Of a DNA stretch of 46,474 nucleotides, positions 1 through 9,126 are shown one piece after another. Position 1 is the stretch's first letter, and each line of letters starts with the position of its first letter. Below the pieces are notes generated by a model. That model was given only the letters and a program-made list of their open reading frames with translations, had not been told where the DNA came from and ran no database searches. Source of the DNA: Mariprofundus sp. EBB-1 (GTDB taxonomy: Bacteria > Pseudomonadota > Zetaproteobacteria > Mariprofundales > Mariprofundaceae); the NCBI RefSeq assembly GCF_003665155.1, contig NZ_RCFQ01000024.1, positions 1 to 46,474 of the forward strand. The letters are read 5' to 3'. A program made the position numbers and the translations under genes.

Positions 1-149
1 ATGCCCAATTGGCATGGATGCAGGCAGCCAGTGCTGATCCTGAAAAAAGGCAGGAGATTTCCGATCATCTGCTGGAATACTGCAAGCTGGATACGCTGGC
101 GATGGTGAAGATTGTCGATGCCTTACTGCAAAGAGTTCCCCATGCCTAA
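1..149 (+). CDS. C-terminal end of a DUF2779-type protein (partial)
   Basis: Reading frame 3 is open from the window edge to a TAA at 147-149 and encodes 48 residues. The segment LLEYCKLDTLAM resembles the conserved end of DUF2779 proteins, which are predicted RecB-like nucleases. Its Y-x3-D pattern looks like motif III of DEDDy 3'-5' exonucleases; that reading is an inference. The rest of the gene lies outside the window, so domain order and length cannot be judged. It is followed by a tiny ORF and a WYL-domain regulator on the same strand, which may form one transcription unit. Confidence 0.6.
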   Translation, partial: AQLAWMQAASADPEKRQEISDHLLEYCKLDTLAMVKIVDALLQRVPHA

Positions 150-151
150 AA

Positions 152-301
152 ATGAAAACTATCAACGTAGGAACGATTCGCCCCGGTGATTTGAAAGTCA
201 GGGAAAAGAGCCTGCCACCAACTCAGGTGCAGAAGTCACCCAAAGACTATGATCGTAAGCGGATGAAAGAGAATGCCCTGAAGGAGATAAATGATGAATG
301 A
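152..301 (+). CDS. Small 49-residue hypothetical protein
   Basis: An ATG three bases after the DUF2779-type stop opens a 49-codon frame rich in Lys, Arg and Glu. It ends in a TGA that overlaps the start of the WYL gene. No good ribosome-binding site precedes it and I do not recognise the protein. The packing between two same-strand genes and the overlap suggest translational coupling, but it could equally be a non-coding spacer. Confidence 0.3.
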   Translation: MKTINVGTIRPGDLKVREKSLPPTQVQKSPKDYDRKRMKENALKEINDE

Positions 302-1292
302 TACATTGATGCGTCAGTGGGATATGCTTCATTTGATTCCACGTCATCCATCCAAGATATCTACAACTGATTTGGTGCAGCGCTTATCTGCTGAAGGGTT
401 TAATACAACTGCTCGAACGATTCAGCGCGATTTGACCAAGCTGTCCGCCACATTTCCTCTTATCTGTGATGACAGAGATAAGCCTTATGGCTGGTCATGG
501 AGGCGCGGCTCTGATGTGATGGATGTGCCTGGAATGGACACGCATACAGCGCTGGCTTTTTATCTGGCAAAAAAATATCTGGGAACGATGTTACCAAGAG
601 AGTCATTGAAACACCTTCAACCGCATTTTGACATGGCAGGAAAGGTACTGAATGCGATTCCAACCGATACTGGCATACCGGTTTGGCGTAATAAAATACG
701 GGTGCTCCGTCGTGGCCAATTTCTCACACCTCCTACCGTTCAGGTTGAAGTTCAGGGGACGGTATATGATGCACTGCTGTTGAATAGGAAAATCAGGGTT
801 TCATATTGCGGACGGAATGATAGCAGTGCGAAAGAGCATGAGTTGAACCCTCTCGGGATCATTTTGAAGGATGGTCTGATTTATCTGGTATGTACCTACT
901 GGGATTATGAGGAAATTAAACTGCTACCTTTGCATCGGATGAAAACAGCTCAACGGCTGGATGTTCCATGCCAGATTCCAGGTGGTTTTAATTTGGATGA
1001 ATACATCGATTCAGGAGAGCTGGATTTTGCCATAGGTGAAACTATCAAGCTGAAAGTTCTATTTTCAAGTGATGCTGCTTTCCATCTTGGAGAACGCTCT
1101 TTATCTGATGACCAGACAGTTATTGAACACAGTGATGGGAGAATGAAGATAACTGCCTCTGTACAGGATACATCTGAACTACGTTGGTGGCTCTTAGGTT
1201 TTGGTGACAATGTTGAGGTATTGGAACCTAAGAGTTTACGGGATAATTTCCGGGATATCGTGATCGGCATGACTGAGAATTATACTGACTGA
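291..1292 (+). CDS. WYL-domain transcriptional regulator
   Basis: A 333-residue protein with an N-terminal winged helix-turn-helix (about residues 12-65, including TTARTIQRDLTKLS) and a central WYL-type ligand-binding domain (about residues 155-220, with the core ILKDGLIYLVCTYWD). A C-terminal WCX-like part contains RWWLLGFGDNVEVLEP. The family binds DNA and usually senses a nucleic acid or nucleotide ligand. An AGGAG at 282-286 supports the ATG at 291; an in-frame ATG follows at 294. It lies directly behind a DUF2779-type gene and the small ORF. WYL regulators often sit beside DNA-processing or defence genes, so control of its upstream neighbour is plausible but unproven. Confidence 0.85.
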   Translation: MMNDTLMRQWDMLHLIPRHPSKISTTDLVQRLSAEGFNTTARTIQRDLTKLSATFPLICDDRDKPYGWSWRRGSDVMDVPGMDTHTALAFYLAKKYLGTMLPRESLKHLQPHFDMAGKVLNAIPTDTGIPVWRNKIRVLRRGQFLTPPTVQVEVQGTVYDALLLNRKIRVSYCGRNDSSAKEHELNPLGIILKDGLIYLVCTYWDYEEIKLLPLHRMKTAQRLDVPCQIPGGFNLDEYIDSGELDFAIGETIKLKVLFSSDAAFHLGERSLSDDQTVIEHSDGRMKITASVQDTSELRWWLLGFGDNVEVLEPKSLRDNFRDIVIGMTENYTD

Positions 1293-1602
1293 AGAAAAAA
1301 ACTTCCGAAACAGTTAGCTGTTAGTTTATCTTAGCTATGGTGAAATACTATTTCTCTGTGAGATGGGGTGATGTGAAAGAGGTTACGGTATTGCTGAGAT
1401 CATGGATGCAGTAAACAAAGAAATGCTGAATCATGTGAATGTGAGCATCAAGTTCTTCGCCGAGTAGAAAATAAGAACGTTGCCTTCTGATTTGGGGGGT
1501 GAAGCGGCTGTTGCTTTGAATCTGTTTTGTCTGCTTTCAGTTGCCAACAAATGAGCAACAGGTAGCTTGCCGCTCCCTTTTATATCTATCTGGAGTGACC
1601 GA
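1293..1602. other. Intergenic region and purH leader
   Basis: No credible gene is seen in these 310 bases. A weak hairpin (AACAG, loop TTAG, CTGTT at 1309-1322) follows the WYL gene. An 8-base perfect inverted repeat (CTGTTGCT at 1508-1515, AGCAACAG at 1554-1561) encloses a 38-base loop shortly upstream of purH and could form a leader structure. The purH ribosome-binding site GGAG is at 1592-1595. No known riboswitch consensus was recognised. Confidence 0.4.
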
Positions 1603-3174
1603 ATGAGTTCTATCCCCGCGACATCAATTAAACAGGCACTAATTAGTGTGTCAGACAAAACCAACGTGGAAGCTTTTGCCAGAGCTCTGGTAGAGCGAGG
1701 TGTGAATATTTTATCAACCGGCGGTACTGCCAAGTTGTTGCGTGCTGCAGGTATTGAATGCCGTGATGTGTCTGATTACACCGGTTTCCCTGAAATGATG
1801 GATGGTCGTGTGAAAACACTGAACCCTAAAGTGCATGGCGGTATCCTGGCGCGTCGTGATAATGATGGGGATCTGGCCTCCATGGCAGAGCATGGCATTG
1901 AGCAAATTGATCTGGTTTGTGTGAACTTGTATCCATTCCGCGAAGCTGTGGCCAAAGAAGGCTGCACTGTGGATGATGCGATTGAAAATATCGATATCGG
2001 TGGCCCTTGCATGGTGCGAGCCTCTGCCAAGAACCATAAGTTTGTAACGATTGTGGTTGACCCTGCTGATTATGATGTGGTTATTAATGCGATGGATACG
2101 AATGCTTTAAGTGAAGGTGTACGTCGTGCGCTGGCGACCAAGGCATTTGCGCATACAGCAGCCTATGATGGCGCAATTGCCAATCATTTCTCAGCTCTGA
2201 ACCCGGATAGCTCCAAGCGTAAGTTCCCTGATATTTTCACGCGTCAGTTTATCAAGACACCTGACACATTGCGCTACGGTGAAAACCCGCATCAGGATGG
2301 TGCTTTTTACGCTGATATCGAAGATGAAGGTTTGTCATTGGCTGATTGTGAAGTATTGCAGGGTAAAGCGATGTCTTACAATAATATCGCGGATGCTGAT
2401 GCTGCCTTTGCACTGGTGCGCGATTTGAATGAAGAAGCTGTTGTGATCGTTAAGCATGCCAACCCATGTGGTGTGGCGATGGGTTGTGGTACGCAGGCCG
2501 AGATCTATGAGCGTGCACGTGCAGCTGATTCAGTATCTGCTTTTGGTGGTATTGCAGCGTTTAATCGTGAACTCACAGCGGAGACCGCGAAATTGATTGC
2601 GCAAACGTTTATGGAAGTTGTGATTGCGCCCGGTTTTACAGATGAAGCGCGTGCAATATTGAAAGAACGCAAAAACCTGCGCCTGCTGTTTGCTCCGTCC
2701 ATTGAAGCGGTTACCGGCGGTTTGGAATTCAAACGTGTGAGTGGTGGTCTGTTAGTGCAGGAACGTGATGCACACATTCTTGATCGTGATGCTTGTACCG
2801 TGGTGACCAAGCGTGCGCCAACAGAAGCTGAATGGAACGATATGTTGTTTGCATGGTCTGTTGCTAAACATGTGAAATCCAATGCTATTGTCTTTGTCAA
2901 AGAGGGGGTGACCTTAGGTGTTGGAGCGGGACAGATGAACCGCGTGAGCTCTACCCGTATCGCAGCACATCATGGTGGTGATTCCATTCAGGGGTCAGCT
3001 GTTGCATCGGATGCGTTTTTCCCGTTCCGTGATGGTGTCGATGCCTTAGCTGATGCAGGTGCAAAAGCAGTGATTCAGCCGGGTGGTTCGATCCGTGATG
3101 ATGAAGTGATTGCAGCAGCCAATGAACATGGCTTGGCAATGATTTTCACTGGTATTCGTCACTTTAAACACTGA
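1603..3174 (+). CDS. purH: Bifunctional AICAR formyltransferase / IMP cyclohydrolase
   Basis: A cytosolic 523-residue enzyme for the last two steps of IMP synthesis: formylation of AICAR with 10-formyl-THF, then ring closure. The N-terminal MGS-like cyclohydrolase domain (about residues 1-150) has [16 protein letters not shown] and the [10 protein letters not shown] and [20 protein letters not shown] motifs. The C-terminal transformylase domain carries the characteristic KHANPCGVA and ends with [20 protein letters not shown]. Length matches the family. The ATG at 1603 was chosen because GGAG lies seven bases upstream; a TTG at 1567 extends the frame but has no such support. purD and purE lie 10-12 kb downstream, separated by the hydrogenase-like operon. 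Confidence 0.97.
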   Translation: MSSIPATSIKQALISVSDKTNVEAFARALVERGVNILSTGGTAKLLRAAGIECRDVSDYTGFPEMMDGRVKTLNPKVHGGILARRDNDGDLASMAEHGIEQIDLVCVNLYPFREAVAKEGCTVDDAIENIDIGGPCMVRASAKNHKFVTIVVDPADYDVVINAMDTNALSEGVRRALATKAFAHTAAYDGAIANHFSALNPDSSKRKFPDIFTRQFIKTPDTLRYGENPHQDGAFYADIEDEGLSLADCEVLQGKAMSYNNIADADAAFALVRDLNEEAVVIVKHANPCGVAMGCGTQAEIYERARAADSVSAFGGIAAFNRELTAETAKLIAQTFMEVVIAPGFTDEARAILKERKNLRLLFAPSIEAVTGGLEFKRVSGGLLVQERDAHILDRDACTVVTKRAPTEAEWNDMLFAWSVAKHVKSNAIVFVKEGVTLGVGAGQMNRVSSTRIAAHHGGDSIQGSAVASDAFFPFRDGVDALADAGAKAVIQPGGSIRDDEVIAAANEHGLAMIFTGIRHFKH

Positions 3175-3188
3175 TGATTATTCAGTTT

Positions 3189-3209
3189 GATGACTTCGAA
3201 AAAGTCATC
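3189..3209 (+). terminator. Hairpin downstream of purH
   Basis: GATGACTT and AAGTCATC (8 base pairs, loop CGAAA) begin 15 bases after the purH stop. There is no clear T-tract, so it may stabilise the mRNA end or terminate weakly. Confidence 0.4.
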
Positions 3210-3358
3210 ATCCTGTTTGAACGATAAAAGGATTTTAATATTTGATTCATTAGGGGCTCATGCGATGGCTGCATCGTTCGTGCTGTCCGGAGCGGATCTC
3301 CTCCTCCCTCCCTTTTGATTCCTTCGGGCAACTGTTTCTCCCTAGAGAACATATTTCA

Positions 3359-3386
3359 GGCTCCGGTTTATACCGGGGCCTTTTTT
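3359..3386 (+). terminator. Rho-independent terminator
   Basis: GGCTCCGGT pairs with ACCGGGGCC (9 pairs, one G-U) around the loop TTAT and is followed by six T. It lies 185 bases after purH and before the XRE-cupin gene. It either ends purH read-through or closes a separate short transcript from about 3230-3380. Confidence 0.85.
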
Positions 3387-3409
3387 ATGTGCCTGTTTTC
3401 CATGTTACT

Positions 3410-3455
3410 GTCCCAAGTGTTCATAATAGTTGACGAGTGTTCGTTATAATGAATA
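3410..3455 (+). promoter_or_regulatory. Direct repeats and TATAAT box before the XRE-cupin gene
   Basis: Two similar units, AGTGTTCATAAT and AGTGTTCGTTATAAT, lie about 20 bases apart, roughly two helical turns. The second includes a perfect TATAAT at 3445-3450, but no good -35 box is seen at the right distance. Paired operators over a promoter would fit autoregulation by the adjacent helix-turn-helix protein. This is an inference. Confidence 0.4.
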
Positions 3456-3466
3456 CAATTCAAACC

Positions 3467-4009
3467 ATGGTGAATGTGGCGGAACGTATAAAGTTGTTAC
3501 GGAAAGAACAGGGTTTAAGTCTGCGGGCGTTGGCAGATGCTGCGGGTGTGAGTCCTGCAACGTTGTCGCAAATTGAGTCAGGACAAGCATCACCTTCTGT
3601 TGCTACATTGGAAAAGTTGGCTGATGGATTGGGTAGAACAGTGGCTGCCTTTTTTCTCGATAGAGTAGAAGACACCGATGTTGAGATTTTTGCGCTCGAC
3701 GAACGTACCGCTGTACCGCTCAAGGGTGGCAGTAGCTTTGTACCGCTGACGGCACAACACCGGCCAGCCGGTTTTGAGCCCATGCTTGTGCATCTGGAAC
3801 CGGCCGGGAAACTCGATGAATCGCTATACGGTATTAACAGTGCGCAGGTGTTCGTCTGGGCGCGTCGGGGCCGTGCCGTGCTGGAACACAATGGCAGCGA
3901 GTACGAGGTGCATGAAACCCAGTCGGTTTATTATGATGCGCGCAAGCCGCACAACTGGCGTAATCCCTTTGAAGAATGCTGTGAACTGCTGATGGTACGC
4001 TCCCGGTGA
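3467..4009 (+). CDS. XRE-family regulator with C-terminal cupin domain
   Basis: About 180 residues. The N-terminal helix-turn-helix (VAERIKLLRKEQGLSLRALA followed by GVSPATLSQIESGQASPSV) is typical XRE type. The C-terminal half is a cupin-like fold that probably senses a small ligand (VFVWARRGRAVLEHNG, then YYDARKPHNWRNP). The start is uncertain: GTG 3437, ATG 3449 and ATG 3467 are all in frame and none has a clear ribosome-binding site. I chose 3467 because the TATAAT box covers the earlier codons. The stop overlaps a possible GTG start of the first hyfB, so the gene appears translationally tied to the hydrogenase-like operon and is its most likely regulator. Confidence 0.85.
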   Translation: MVNVAERIKLLRKEQGLSLRALADAAGVSPATLSQIESGQASPSVATLEKLADGLGRTVAAFFLDRVEDTDVEIFALDERTAVPLKGGSSFVPLTAQHRPAGFEPMLVHLEPAGKLDESLYGINSAQVFVWARRGRAVLEHNGSEYEVHETQSVYYDARKPHNWRNPFEECCELLMVRSR

Positions 4010-4014
4010 GCAGT

Positions 4015-6147
4015 ATGCTGTCGCTCAATGCGGCACTGGCTGCATGTGTATTTTGCACATTGGCAACCATGATTCCTGTATGCTGTTCCAGAAGCTGCCT
4101 GCAGCGCACTCTGCTTTGCCTGCTTCTGGCTATTACAGGGCTGCTCGCCTGTATGGCTGGTCTTGCTGGCCTGCTTGTCGGCGGCGGTGAATTCACGCTG
4201 CCCCTCGGGTTGCCGTGGTTACCCATGCATTTGCGTATCGATGCGTTATCATCATTCTTCCTGTTGCTCATAGGATCACTGTTACTGCCGGTAGCCATTT
4301 ACTCTCAGGGCTATCTGCGCGGGATGGCAAACATCGCGCCGCTGACAGTATTTATGCCGTTGTTCGTACTCGGCATGCTTGGCGTGGTGCTCTCGGATGA
4401 TGCCTTCACGTTTATGCTGTTCTGGGAAATAATGAGTGTGTCCTCTTACTTCCTTGTAACCTTCGAACATCAGCATGTTGAAAACCGTAAAGCCGGTTAT
4501 ATTTATCTGTTGATGGCACATCTGGCCGGTCTGCTAATTCTAGGAAGCTTTGCAATTCTCTATGCTGCCAGCGGATCGTTTGAATTTGCAGCTATGCGTG
4601 AAGCGGTTATCTCACCACTATGGGCTGCGATTGCCTTTTTACTGGCAGGCGTTGGTTTTGGTACCAAGGCTGGTATGGTTCCCATGCACGGCTGGTTGCC
4701 GGAGGCGCATCCGGTCGCGCCAAGCAATGTATCGGCGCTGATGAGCGGCATCATGCTCAAAGTCGCTATCTTCGGTTTTATCCGTGTGGTTTGGGATTTG
4801 ATGGGGCCGGGCGACTTCCAGTGGTGGTGGGGAATGCTGGTACTGGCTGCAGGCTCCGGCTCGGCAGTGACCGGCGTATTGCTGGCTTTGCAACAGAATG
4901 ATCTGAAGCGGTTGCTTGCTTATTCTTCGATTGAAAACATAGGCATTATCCTGATTGGTCTGGGACTGGGTATGTTGTTGGCCCGCTTCGAATACCCGAT
5001 GTTGTCTGCGCTGGCGTTAATCGGTGCCCTCTATCACGCCATCAACCATGCACTGTTCAAGGGTCTGCTGTTCATGGGCGCTGGCGCAGTACTGCACAGC
5101 ACAGGCACGAGAAATATGGAGGTCATGGGCGGACTGATTCATCGTATGCCATGGACTGCTGCGCTATTTTTGGTGGCCTGTATCGCTATTGCCGGGCTGC
5201 CGCCATTCAACGGTTTTGTCTCCGAATGGCTTATTTTCCAATCAGCACTGATGGCGCCGCAACTCGGTGGCACGATGCTCTCCACCATGATTCCGTTTTC
5301 TGCCGCTATGCTGGCACTGGCCGGCGCACTGGCAGCCGCCTGTTTTGTCAAAGCCTTCGGTGTGGTATTTCTCGGTCGTAGCCGCAGCGAAGCAGCAAGC
5401 CATGCTCATGAGGTGGATCACTGGATGAAACTGGGTATGGCTATTCCGGCACTGCTCTGTCTGTTGCTCGGCTTGTCTCCGGTGCTGGTCATTCCTGTGC
5501 TGGATGCTATTCCCCAGCTACTGCTGCATACCTCGTTGTCCGATTCTGTGCATGCACACGGCTGGTTATGGCTGACGCCAGTAGGCACAGGGCGCGCTTC
5601 GTACTCTGCTCCGATCATATTGGCCGGTATGCTGCTACTCGGTGGGCTGACGTTCTGGTTATTGCATCCCAAAGGCAGAACCATACGCCGCAGTGTTATG
5701 TGGAGTTGCGGCAACCCGCATCTGAATGCACGCATGCAGTACAATGCCACTGCCTTCACGCAGCCCTTGCGGCGTATATTTTCAGGCATCTATCAGCCCG
5801 AAGAACAGACCCATATCGCCAGACCATTCCACACACTACTGACGCAACAGGTTCGTTATATCGTGCATATTCAGGATATGATGGTTCAGAGGCTGTATCA
5901 GCCGGTAGCGGATTATGTGTTATCGCTGGCAAAACGACTGGATCGCCTGCACCAACAGGATATCCGTGCCTATCTGGCCTATACTTTTTATACCATTCTG
6001 TTTCTGCTAGCGCTGCTATCCATCAAACAGTCTATTGCTGCTTACCATTTTGTGCCCCTGACCCAGGGCAATGCCTTAAGCACACAGTTATCCGTTACGC
6101 AGCCTCGTCTGCCTGTAGCAGGACTGGTCACAGGATTGGCAGTATGA
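4015..6147 (+). CDS. hyfB: Hydrogenase-4-type antiporter-like membrane subunit, copy 1
   Basis: A multi-helix membrane protein of about 710 residues in the NuoL/MrpA/HyfB family, which carries ion-translocating channels in complex I-like machines. Family motifs are clear: FMLFWEIMSVSSYF with the conserved membrane Glu, GFGTKAGMVPMHGWLPEAHP with the conserved Lys, the INHALFKGLLFM helix, and the HyfB-type tail RRSVMWSCGNP. ATG 4015 follows GGTGAG; an upstream GTG at 4006 overlaps the regulator stop. It is followed 22 bases later by a close paralogue with which it shares most residues (roughly 80% by eye in the core). Copy 1 has an extra C-terminal stretch of about 40 residues. Having two HyfB subunits in tandem is unusual. 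Confidence 0.92.
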   Translation: MLSLNAALAACVFCTLATMIPVCCSRSCLQRTLLCLLLAITGLLACMAGLAGLLVGGGEFTLPLGLPWLPMHLRIDALSSFFLLLIGSLLLPVAIYSQGYLRGMANIAPLTVFMPLFVLGMLGVVLSDDAFTFMLFWEIMSVSSYFLVTFEHQHVENRKAGYIYLLMAHLAGLLILGSFAILYAASGSFEFAAMREAVISPLWAAIAFLLAGVGFGTKAGMVPMHGWLPEAHPVAPSNVSALMSGIMLKVAIFGFIRVVWDLMGPGDFQWWWGMLVLAAGSGSAVTGVLLALQQNDLKRLLAYSSIENIGIILIGLGLGMLLARFEYPMLSALALIGALYHAINHALFKGLLFMGAGAVLHSTGTRNMEVMGGLIHRMPWTAALFLVACIAIAGLPPFNGFVSEWLIFQSALMAPQLGGTMLSTMIPFSAAMLALAGALAAACFVKAFGVVFLGRSRSEAASHAHEVDHWMKLGMAIPALLCLLLGLSPVLVIPVLDAIPQLLLHTSLSDSVHAHGWLWLTPVGTGRASYSAPIILAGMLLLGGLTFWLLHPKGRTIRRSVMWSCGNPHLNARMQYNATAFTQPLRRIFSGIYQPEEQTHIARPFHTLLTQQVRYIVHIQDMMVQRLYQPVADYVLSLAKRLDRLHQQDIRAYLAYTFYTILFLLALLSIKQSIAAYHFVPLTQGNALSTQLSVTQPRLPVAGLVTGLAV

Positions 6148-6169
6148 TGATCAGCAAGGAGAGAATGCA

Positions 6170-8182
6170 ATGAACACCGCTATCATGCTCGCGTTGGCTG
6201 CATGCAGTACGGCTCTGGTTGCAGCACTGGCACCACTGATTCTGCGACAACCGGTTGCCCAGCGTACAGGCTTGAGCCTGCTGCTCGCCGTCACAGGCTT
6301 GCTGGCCATGATCGCCGGCATTTACGGGCTGGTACTGGGCGGTGACGCACTGATCTTGCCATTGGGATTGCCCTGGCTGCCTATGCATGTGCGTCTGGAT
6401 GCGCTCGCTTCCTTCTTTTGCCTGGTCATTGGCTCACTGCTATTCCCCGTGGCAATCTATTCACAGGGTTACCTGCGAGATGAACCCCGTTTAACACCGC
6501 TGGCTATCTTCATGCCTTTGTTTGTTCTGGGTATGCTGGGCGTTGTGCTCTCCGATGATGCGTTCACCTTCATGTTATTCTGGGAACTGATGAGCGTATC
6601 ATCCTACTTTCTCGTGACATTCAAGCATGAAAATCTGGAAAACAGAAAAGCAGGCTATATTTATTTGGTGATGGCCCATCTGGCGGGCCTGTTGATTCTC
6701 GGTAGTTTTGCTGTGCTCTACGCCGCAGCCGGATCATTTGAATTTAGCGCCATGCGAGACGCGACTATATCACCATTTTGGGCTTCGGCAGCATTTCTGC
6801 TCGCTGGCTTCGGCTTTGGTACCAAGGCCGGTGTCGTTCCATTGCACGGCTGGTTGCCGGAGGCGCATCCGGTGGCACCATCCAATGTATCGGCACTGAT
6901 GAGCGGTATTATGCTCAAGGTCGCTATTTTCGGCTTTATCCGGGTCTGTTGGGACTTGATGGGGCCGGGTGATTTTCAGTGGTGGTGGGGCGCACTGGTG
7001 CTAGCTGCCGGCTCCTCATCAGCGATAACCGGTGTATTGATGGCCTTACAGCAGCATGATCTAAAACGTTTGCTGGCCTACCACTCAATAGAAAACATCG
7101 GTATTATCCTGATTGGTCTCGGGCTTAGCATGCTGTTGGCCCATTTCGGGCATCCGATGCTGGCTGCGCTGGGACTGGTTGCAGCGCTGTACCACACAAT
7201 CAACCATGCCCTGTTCAAAGGCCTGTTGTTTATGGGAGCAGGTGCCGTATTGCACAGTACAGGTACGCGCGACATGGAATCCATGGGTGGCCTGATTCAT
7301 CGTATGCCGTGGACGGCGGCTCTGTTTCTGGTGGCGTGCCTTTCGATATCGGCATTGCCACCATTCAATGGTTTTGTTTCGGAATGGCTGACTTTTCAGA
7401 CGGCACTGATGGCGCCACAGCTGGGCGGGGCGCTGCTCACCGCCATTGTTCCTTTCTCGGCGGCCATGCTGGCTCTGGCCGGGGCTCTGGCGGCCACCTG
7501 TTTTGTTAAGGTGTTCGGCGTCGTATTTCTTGGCCATGCGCGCACTGAAGTGGCGGCATCGGCCCATGAAGTCGATAACTGGATGAAAGTGGGCATGGCT
7601 ATTCCAGCGGTGTTTTGCCTGTTGCTCGGATTGTTACCGGTGCTGTTTATTCCGTTAATGGATAGCGTGCCGGAATTGCTGCTGCATGCTTCTCTGGCAG
7701 GTTCTATCCATGCACATGGCTGGTTGTGGCTGACACCGATTGATATTGCACACAGTTCCTACTCCGCGCCCATTGTTCTGATTGGTATGCTGGTACTCGG
7801 CGGTTTGGCGTTCTGGCTGTTGCATCCCAAAGGAAGAACCATTCGCCGCAGTGTCATGTGGAGCTGCGGCAACCCGCATGTGAATGCGCGCATGCAGTAT
7901 AATGCGACCAGTTTTTCACAACCACTACGCCGCATTTTTGCCGGTATTTATCGCCCTGAAGAAGATCTGAATATTGAGCGAAGCCGTCATAAGCTGCTGG
8001 CTGATAATGTGCGTTATGCGGTGCATATCGGTGATATGGCAGTGCAATATCTCTATCAACCTATTGGCAAGCTGACGCTATATGCCGCAAAATTGCTCCA
8101 GCATGAGCATCAGCGCGGCATTCACGCTTATCTGGCTTACACGTTTATTACGATCCTGTTTCTGTTGGCGGTGTATATATGA
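6170..8182 (+). CDS. hyfB: Hydrogenase-4-type antiporter-like membrane subunit, copy 2
   Basis: A 670-residue paralogue of the preceding gene with the same helices and motifs: FMLFWELMSVSSYF, GFGTKAGVVPLHGWLPEAHP, INHALFKGLLFM and RRSVMWSCGNP. The ion-path Glu and Lys residues are kept, so it does not look decayed. Length fits E. coli HyfB. AAGGAG precedes the ATG. The stop overlaps the hyfC start as ATGA. Conservation of both copies suggests either two separate pumping modules in one complex or alternative subunits. The sequence alone cannot decide between these. Confidence 0.93.
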   Translation: MNTAIMLALAACSTALVAALAPLILRQPVAQRTGLSLLLAVTGLLAMIAGIYGLVLGGDALILPLGLPWLPMHVRLDALASFFCLVIGSLLFPVAIYSQGYLRDEPRLTPLAIFMPLFVLGMLGVVLSDDAFTFMLFWELMSVSSYFLVTFKHENLENRKAGYIYLVMAHLAGLLILGSFAVLYAAAGSFEFSAMRDATISPFWASAAFLLAGFGFGTKAGVVPLHGWLPEAHPVAPSNVSALMSGIMLKVAIFGFIRVCWDLMGPGDFQWWWGALVLAAGSSSAITGVLMALQQHDLKRLLAYHSIENIGIILIGLGLSMLLAHFGHPMLAALGLVAALYHTINHALFKGLLFMGAGAVLHSTGTRDMESMGGLIHRMPWTAALFLVACLSISALPPFNGFVSEWLTFQTALMAPQLGGALLTAIVPFSAAMLALAGALAATCFVKVFGVVFLGHARTEVAASAHEVDNWMKVGMAIPAVFCLLLGLLPVLFIPLMDSVPELLLHASLAGSIHAHGWLWLTPIDIAHSSYSAPIVLIGMLVLGGLAFWLLHPKGRTIRRSVMWSCGNPHVNARMQYNATSFSQPLRRIFAGIYRPEEDLNIERSRHKLLADNVRYAVHIGDMAVQYLYQPIGKLTLYAAKLLQHEHQRGIHAYLAYTFITILFLLAVYI

Positions 8183-9126
8183 GTTCGGCTTCTGTTCAAA
8201 TCATTCAAGCGGTGATGTTGCTGCTATTTGCGCCCTTGGCGGCCGGCTTCGTTTCGACCTGCAAGGCTCGCCTGCAAAACCGTAGAGGTGCAGGGGTGCT
8301 GCAACCCTGGCGCAACCTGCGCAAGCTGTTTAAAAAGGAAGTGGTGATGGCGCACCACGCATCATGGGTCTTCCGTTTTGCACCCTATATTGTATTCACT
8401 GCCACGCTCATGGCCGCCAGTGTGGTACCGGCTCTGCTGGTGGATACCCCCTTGTCGCTGACAGCCGATGTGATTGCGCTGGTAGCACTGTTGGCACTGG
8501 CTCGTTTTTTTCTGGCTTTGGCTGGTATGGATATCGGCACGGCCTTCGGCGGCATGGGAGCAAGCCGTGAAATGACATTCTCGGCGTTGGCTGAGCCGGC
8601 CATGCTGATGAGTATCTTTGTGCTGTCGTTATCTGCACACAGCACCAATTTGACGACCATGATTACCCATACCCTTAACTCACCATTTGCCCTGCATCCA
8701 TCGCTGGCCTTCGCCATGGTCGCTATGGTGATGATCGCTGTGGCGGAAAATGGGCGTATTCCGATTGATAACCCGACTACGCATCTGGAACTAACCATGA
8801 TCCATGAGGCGATGATTCTTGAATATTCCGGCCGACATCTGGCGTTGCTGGAGTGGGCAGCCATGGTAAAACTACTACTTTTCTCTACCCTGATTGTGGA
8901 TCTGTTCATACCGTGGGGGATGACAGCACAGGCAGACCTGACCGGGGTGGTAATTGCACTGGGCCTGTGGGTGGTGAAAGTGGCGGGACTGTTGTTTGTC
9001 TTGGCTGTGTTTGAAACAAGTATGGCCAAGCTACGCTTGTTTGAAGTGCCTGAATATCTGAGTGGCGCTTTTGTGATTTCGTTTCTGGGGCTGCTCTCCT
9101 ATTATATGCTGGAGGTGGGCGCATGA
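8179..9126 (+). CDS. hyfC: Hydrogenase-4-type NuoH-like membrane subunit
   Basis: A 315-residue membrane protein of the NuoH/HyfC/HycD family, which links the peripheral electron-transfer arm to the membrane arm. The diagnostic acidic loop is intact (ENGRIPIDNPTTHLELTMIH, followed by EAMILEYSGRHLALLEWA), as is the early RNLRKLFKKE segment. Length equals that of typical HyfC. It overlaps hyfB copy 2 and hyfE by ATGA at both ends, so translation of the operon is coupled. It shows the complex has a full anchoring subunit, not only antiporter-like parts. Confidence 0.94.
   Translation: MSSASVQIIQAVMLLLFAPLAAGFVSTCKARLQNRRGAGVLQPWRNLRKLFKKEVVMAHHASWVFRFAPYIVFTATLMAASVVPALLVDTPLSLTADVIALVALLALARFFLALAGMDIGTAFGGMGASREMTFSALAEPAMLMSIFVLSLSAHSTNLTTMITHTLNSPFALHPSLAFAMVAMVMIAVAENGRIPIDNPTTHLELTMIHEAMILEYSGRHLALLEWAAMVKLLLFSTLIVDLFIPWGMTAQADLTGVVIALGLWVVKVAGLLFVLAVFETSMAKLRLFEVPEYLSGAFVISFLGLLSYYMLEVGA

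Noticed and set aside
1355-1415. A TPP-riboswitch-like GGGGTG...GCTGAGA upstream of purH
   Set aside because: The remaining conserved parts are missing and the downstream gene is not in thiamine metabolism.
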